From: Paracoccaceae bacterium
Lineage (GTDB): Bacteria; Pseudomonadota; Alphaproteobacteria; Rhodobacterales; Rhodobacteraceae
Direction: 5' to 3'
Length of the DNA: 64,000 nucleotides
Assembly: GCA_020637675.1 (NCBI GenBank)
Contig: JACKKD010000002.1
Span: forward strand, 248,001-312,000
The position numbers were made by a program, and so were the translations under genes. The notes under the pieces are model-generated. The model did no database searches. It saw only the letters and a list, made by a program, of their open reading frames with translations, and was not told where the DNA came from. Below, piece by piece: positions 58,375-64,000 of the stretch (position 1 is its first letter; the number at the start of each line of letters is the position of its first letter).

Positions 58375-58915
58375 GCTCATCGAGACCTCCGCCTGCGAGG
58401 GGCTGCTGCCGGTTATCCTGCCCGAGGTCGGGCTGAGCGAGCTGCCCTTCGCCCCCGTGACCTCCGTCGCGCCCTTTGCCGGCAAGGAGAAGGCAGTGGG
58501 GACGGCGCTGAAGAAGCTCGGGCTCGGCTGGCCCGGCCCCGGCCAGTCGGTCCGCGCCGGCGAGGCCGCCTGCCTCTGGACCGGTCGCGGCCAGGCGTTC
58601 CTTGTCGCGGCCGCGCCCGAGGGGCTGGCGGGACTTGCCGCGCTGACCGACCAGTCGGACGGCTGGGCGCGGATGCGGCTTCAGGGCCCGGGGGCCGAGG
58701 CCGTGCTGGCGCGCCTCGTGCCTCTCGATCTTCGGGTTGCGGCCTTTCCCGAAGGCGCGGTGGCCCGGAGCGGACTCAACCATATGATGATGGTGCTGAT
58801 GCGCGAGGGTCCGCAGGCGTTCCAGATCATGGTCTTCCGTTCCATGGCCGGGTCGGCCGTCCATGAACTTGCGGTGGCGATGAAGGCGCTCTGCGCCCGC
58901 GCGGCGCTCGGCTGA
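58367..58915 (+). CDS. soxG: Sarcosine oxidase subunit gamma
   Basis: 182 residues from a GTG at 58367, inside the end of soxA. SoxG-like blocks: 'KKLGLGWPGPGQSVRAGEAA', 'LTDQSDGWARMRLQGPGAEA', 'HMMMVLMREGPQAFQIMVFR' and 'SMAGSAVHELAVAMKA'. Completes the soxBDAG operon; dnaG starts 61 bases later with its own function. Confidence 0.92.
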   Translation: MPRLIETSACEGLLPVILPEVGLSELPFAPVTSVAPFAGKEKAVGTALKKLGLGWPGPGQSVRAGEAACLWTGRGQAFLVAAAPEGLAGLAALTDQSDGWARMRLQGPGAEAVLARLVPLDLRVAAFPEGAVARSGLNHMMMVLMREGPQAFQIMVFRSMAGSAVHELAVAMKALCARAALG

Positions 58916-58976
58916 CCGCGGCGGAGCGGGCCTACGGCCCCTTGCTCGCGGCGATCGAAGGGCCGATATTCGGCCG

Positions 58977-60932
58977 ATGAGTCTGCCCCCCGGTTTCCTC
59001 GACGAGCTTCGTGCCCGGACGACGCTGAGTCACGTCGTCGGCCGCAAGGTGACGTGGGACCAGCGCAAGTCGAACCAGGCCAAGGGCGACTTCTGGGCGC
59101 CGTGCCCGTTCCATCAGGAAAAGACTGCGTCCTTCCATGTCGATGACCGCAAGGGCTATTACTACTGCTTCGGCTGCCACGCGAAGGGCGATGCGCTGAG
59201 CTTTCTGCGGGAAGCCGAGGCCATGCCCTTCATGGAGGCGGTCGAGACGCTGGCGCGCGCGGCCGGGATGGCGATGCCCGCGGCCGATCCGAAGGCGGCC
59301 GAGCGCGCCGACCGGCGCGGCGAGCTTGCGAAGGTCATGGAGGAGGCCGTCCGCCACTACCGGCTGCAGCTCAGAACCTCGGCCGGGGCGGCGGCGCGCG
59401 ACTACCTGGCGCGGCGCAAGCTGTCCGAGACGGCGCAGGATCGGTTCGAGATCGGCTTTGCGCCGGAAGGATGGCAGGGGCTCTGGGACCATCTGAAGGC
59501 CAAGGGCATTGCCGACGATCTCATCCTCGACGCCGGACTGGCGAAGGCCAGCACGAAGGGCAAGGCGCCCTACGATGTCTTCCGAAACCGCATCATGTTT
59601 CCGATCCGCGATGCGCGCGGCCGCTGCATCGCCTTTGGCGGCCGGGCCATGGACCCCGCCGACAGCGCGAAGTACCTCAATTCGCCCGAAACCGAGCTCT
59701 TCGACAAGGGGCGCACGCTCTACAACCACGGGCCCGCGCGCGAGGCGGCCGGGAAGGGCCAGCGGCTTGTCGTGGCGGAGGGCTACATGGACGTGATCGC
59801 GCTCGTGGGCGCCGGCTTCGAGGCGGCCGTGGCCCCGCTCGGCACCGCGATCACGGAAGACCAGCTTCAGCTTCTCTGGCGCATTCACCCCGAACCCCTG
59901 ATCATGCTCGACGGCGACACCGCGGGCATCCGCGCGGCCACGCGGCTGGTGGATCTTGCGCTGCCCCTGCTCAAGGCGGGGCAGGGCCTGCGCTTCGTCA
60001 TCCTGCCCGAGGGTCTCGACCCCGACGATCTCATCCGCAGCCGCGGTCGCGAGGCGATGGCGGCAGCCATCGACGGGGCCGAACCGATGGTGAACCTGCT
60101 CTGGCGGCGCGAGACCGAGAGCCGTGTCTTCGACAGTCCCGAACGGAAGGCGGCGCTCGACAAGATCCTGCGCGAGGCGATCCGGCGCATTGCCGACCCC
60201 TCGATCCGCGCGCATTACGGCGATGAGATCAAGCGGCTGCGCTGGGAACTTTTCGCGGCCGGCCGGTCTCTGCCGCAGGGACGGGCGGCGCGGCGGACGG
60301 AGGGGGGCGCGCACCGGTTCCGTTCCGGTGCCCCGGCCGAGCCCCTGCCGGGCACGCGGGCCTCGCTCCTCGCCGCCGCCCGGGTCGGAGACGTCGAGGA
60401 CTATCTGCGCGAGGCGATGATTCTCGCCATCGCGATCACGCATCCGGCCTGTGTCACCCGCTTCGAGAGCGAGTTCGAAACGCTTCACCTGCGGGACGCG
60501 AGCCACGAGCGCCTGCGCAATGCGGTTCTCTCGGCCGCGCATGACGGCGATCCCGGTTCCTTGCGGGAAAGAGTGGCGCGCGTAGCCGGCGCCGAGCTTG
60601 AAAAGCTCTTCGCGCTGACCCATGTGCGCATCGCCCCCCCGGTGCGCAATGCGGACGATTACGACTTTGCCGAGATGTGCCTTGCCGAGGAACTCGCCAA
60701 GCTGGAAGCCAGACGCGGCATGGAGGCCGAGGTGGCCGAGGCGATGGAGGATCTCGCCGGGCTTGCCGACGAGGGCCTGACATGGCGGCTGAGCCAGGCG
60801 GCCGAGGCACGGCACCGGGCGGAGCGGTCGAAACTCGACGACGACAGCGACATGGGCGAGGATCGCGGTGCTCTCTCGGCCGGGCTTCAGCGGCTCATCG
60901 ACGCGGCCGTCTGGGAGAAGAAGAAACCCTGA
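58977..60932 (+). CDS. dnaG: DNA primase
   Basis: 651 residues. Synthesises RNA primers at the fork. The N-terminal CHC2 zinc finger is 'APCPFHQEKTASFHVDDRKG' with 'YYYCFGCHAKGDALSFL'. The RNA-polymerase core has 'GRAMDPADSAKYLNSPETEL' and the Toprim motifs 'RLVVAEGYMDVIALVGAGFE' and 'IMLDGDTAGIRAATRL'. The C-terminal helicase-binding part is helical. rpoD follows 107 bases later, the usual macromolecular-synthesis pairing, here without rpsU. Confidence 0.97.
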   Translation: MSLPPGFLDELRARTTLSHVVGRKVTWDQRKSNQAKGDFWAPCPFHQEKTASFHVDDRKGYYYCFGCHAKGDALSFLREAEAMPFMEAVETLARAAGMAMPAADPKAAERADRRGELAKVMEEAVRHYRLQLRTSAGAAARDYLARRKLSETAQDRFEIGFAPEGWQGLWDHLKAKGIADDLILDAGLAKASTKGKAPYDVFRNRIMFPIRDARGRCIAFGGRAMDPADSAKYLNSPETELFDKGRTLYNHGPAREAAGKGQRLVVAEGYMDVIALVGAGFEAAVAPLGTAITEDQLQLLWRIHPEPLIMLDGDTAGIRAATRLVDLALPLLKAGQGLRFVILPEGLDPDDLIRSRGREAMAAAIDGAEPMVNLLWRRETESRVFDSPERKAALDKILREAIRRIADPSIRAHYGDEIKRLRWELFAAGRSLPQGRAARRTEGGAHRFRSGAPAEPLPGTRASLLAAARVGDVEDYLREAMILAIAITHPACVTRFESEFETLHLRDASHERLRNAVLSAAHDGDPGSLRERVARVAGAELEKLFALTHVRIAPPVRNADDYDFAEMCLAEELAKLEARRGMEAEVAEAMEDLAGLADEGLTWRLSQAAEARHRAERSKLDDDSDMGEDRGALSAGLQRLIDAAVWEKKKP

Positions 60933-61039
60933 AGGCCGCGAACGCGGGGCCGCCGCCTCTGTGATTCGCCGCCGTGATTCGCTAAGACGGTCGAGCCGAT
61001 TCGCCCCGCGCCCGAGTCGCCCGCCAGGAAGGAGCCCCG

Positions 61040-63028
<1,989 letters not shown>

Positions 63029-63334
63029 CGGGCGCGCCGCCCGGGCGCCCGCGACCATCATCCAAGCGGCGGTCCGGGGCGGCATCTGCCGGGCCGGCGG
63101 TGCGGCGGGGGACGCGCCCCCGCAGTCTCATCCTTTCGCAGGACGGAGGCCCCGGGTCACACGCGGTCCTTGTCGTGCCCTGCGACACGGGCATTCGACA
63201 CGCGCCAGTGCCGCCTGCGCCGCAATTCTGCCGCCTTCGGCAGGGATTGTCGCCAGGAGGTGCCGGATCCACTTCTTTCCTTGCGAAATGCCCGTCGTTT
63301 CCGCAAAACGCGAGGCAGGAACAGGAGGGCTTGC
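63029..63334. other. Intergenic region after rpoD
   Basis: No gene recognised in these 306 bases. A GC-rich hairpin (CGGGCGC / GCGCCCG, about 63030-63052) directly follows the rpoD stop but has no T-run. A second small stem, CTGCCG/CGGCAG, lies near 63226-63241. Confidence 0.4.
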
Positions 63335-64000
63335 GTGGCAGGCGTGAGAACACTCCCTTCGCAGCGGGGCGCTGTCCTGATGCGGGATGGGCAGGTGGTC
63401 GTTCGCCCCGATGGCGCGGGGCGGGCCGCGCAGCGCATGCCGTTCTTCGCGCTCATCGTCTTCGTCGCGCTCCTGATTCCGGCGTTCTTCAATATCGGAA
63501 CGCTGCTGATGACGCCGTCGCGGCTCCTGTTCCTCCTGATGATCCCATTGCTGCTCTTGAAGCTGCTGGGCAGGAACTACGGGCGCATTACCTATGTCGA
63601 CTGGCTCATCCTCTTTCACATGTCCTGGTTCACGCTGAGCGTCTTCGTGAACGCTTCGGCCAGCACCGCGATCACCTACACCGGCGTCAATACGGTCATC
63701 CTGCTCGGCGGCTATCTTGCGGGGCGGGCGGCGATCCGCGACCTCGACCAGTTCCTCGGCTTCGTCCGGTTCTTTGCCCTCGTCCTGACGCTCAGCCTTC
63801 CCTTCATCGTCTACGAGACGCTGACGGGGCATCTCACGATACCGAAGATCGTCGAGATGATCCCGGGTTTCACGTCGAACCGGGATGTACAGTACCCGCG
63901 CCGGATGGGGCTCGATCGGGTGCAGTTCGTGTTCGTCCACCCCATCCACTACGGCTTCTTCTGCTCCCTTTCGGTCGCGCTCTTCTTCCTCGCGATGAAG
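63335..64000 (+). CDS. Polytopic membrane protein, O-antigen ligase/polymerase-like (3' end outside window)
   Basis: 222 codons to the window end, from a GTG at 63335 with GGAGG six bases upstream. After a 38-residue cytoplasmic leader come at least five hydrophobic helices ('FFALIVFVALLIPAFFNIGT', 'LLFLLMIPLLLLKLLGRNYG', 'YVDWLILFHMSWFTLSVFVN', 'VNTVILLGGYLAGRAAIRDL', 'FFALVLTLSLPFIVYETLTG') and a loop 'RMGLDRVQFVFVHPIHYGFF'. The layout is that of Wzy/WaaL/ExoQ-type polymer ligases, so a role in surface polysaccharide assembly is probable; the catalytic loop lies outside the window. Confidence 0.65.
   Translation, partial: MAGVRTLPSQRGAVLMRDGQVVVRPDGAGRAAQRMPFFALIVFVALLIPAFFNIGTLLMTPSRLLFLLMIPLLLLKLLGRNYGRITYVDWLILFHMSWFTLSVFVNASASTAITYTGVNTVILLGGYLAGRAAIRDLDQFLGFVRFFALVLTLSLPFIVYETLTGHLTIPKIVEMIPGFTSNRDVQYPRRMGLDRVQFVFVHPIHYGFFCSLSVALFFLAMK

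Overview
The window is GC-rich (about two thirds or more by eye), densely coded chromosomal DNA from an alphaproteobacterium, most likely Rhodobacteraceae (Rhodobacterales). Pointers are the Paracoccus-type gene order nosCRZDFYLX, an ImuA gene behind a GTTC-N7-GTTC LexA box, a DUF3572 protein, heterotetrameric sarcosine oxidase soxBDAG, a Hint-domain protein and a dnaG-rpoD pair without rpsU. I cannot name the genus.

Layout. 1-8300: housekeeping and small conserved genes: the end of an Lrp/AsnC regulator, a Hint protein, the overlapping set lgt / MidA-like methyltransferase / pgeF, a UbiK-like factor, a YbjN protein, proC plus a CsaA-like tRNA-binding protein, tdk and a conserved helix-turn-helix-like protein. 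8640-10126: an insertion-sequence scar with a decayed IS256-family element. 10366-24856: metG, an SDR, an MFS carrier, two YceI proteins around a cytochrome b561 and an SOS-controlled imuA, a Tas-like reductase, several regulators, a desaturase, an EamA exporter, a NUDIX hydrolase and a DUF983 protein. 25058-27321: an EF-hand protein followed by an ECF sigma / membrane protein / metal-sensor-like operon. 27358-33269: a PleD-like c-di-GMP regulator, DUF3572, a HAD phosphatase, an MttB-family methyltransferase, and an H-NOX + HNOBA-GGDEF pair. 33280-34539: an AGE-family epimerase.

34679-43800 is a complete nitrous oxide reductase operon. It opens with a perfect FNR/NnrR-type box, and almost every gene overlaps or abuts the next. 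Just beyond it (43950-44965) lies a nested scar in which an IS256 remnant sits inside an IS66 element. Next come a prs paralogue and a phosphotransferase-like gene, each with a near-consensus FNR-type box upstream. With nos and the H-NOX/GGDEF pair, this suggests a region devoted to low-oxygen and nitrogen-oxide metabolism. The right third holds tRNA-Gly(TCC), a beta-helix protein, an ABC exporter, a BON-LysM protein, an acyl-CoA synthetase with a strong terminator, soxBDAG, dnaG, rpoD, and the start of a polytopic polymer-ligase-like protein cut by the window end.

The most unusual signal is a family of four 43-44 bp sequences (9503-9545, 9642-9684, 9979-10021, 44343-44386). All lie in or at the start of the two IS256 transposase remnants. 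They share a conserved core but have flanking arms that differ between copies and, in three of the four, are complementary to each other. At least three look like small insertions into the transposase coding sequence. I do not recognise this family.
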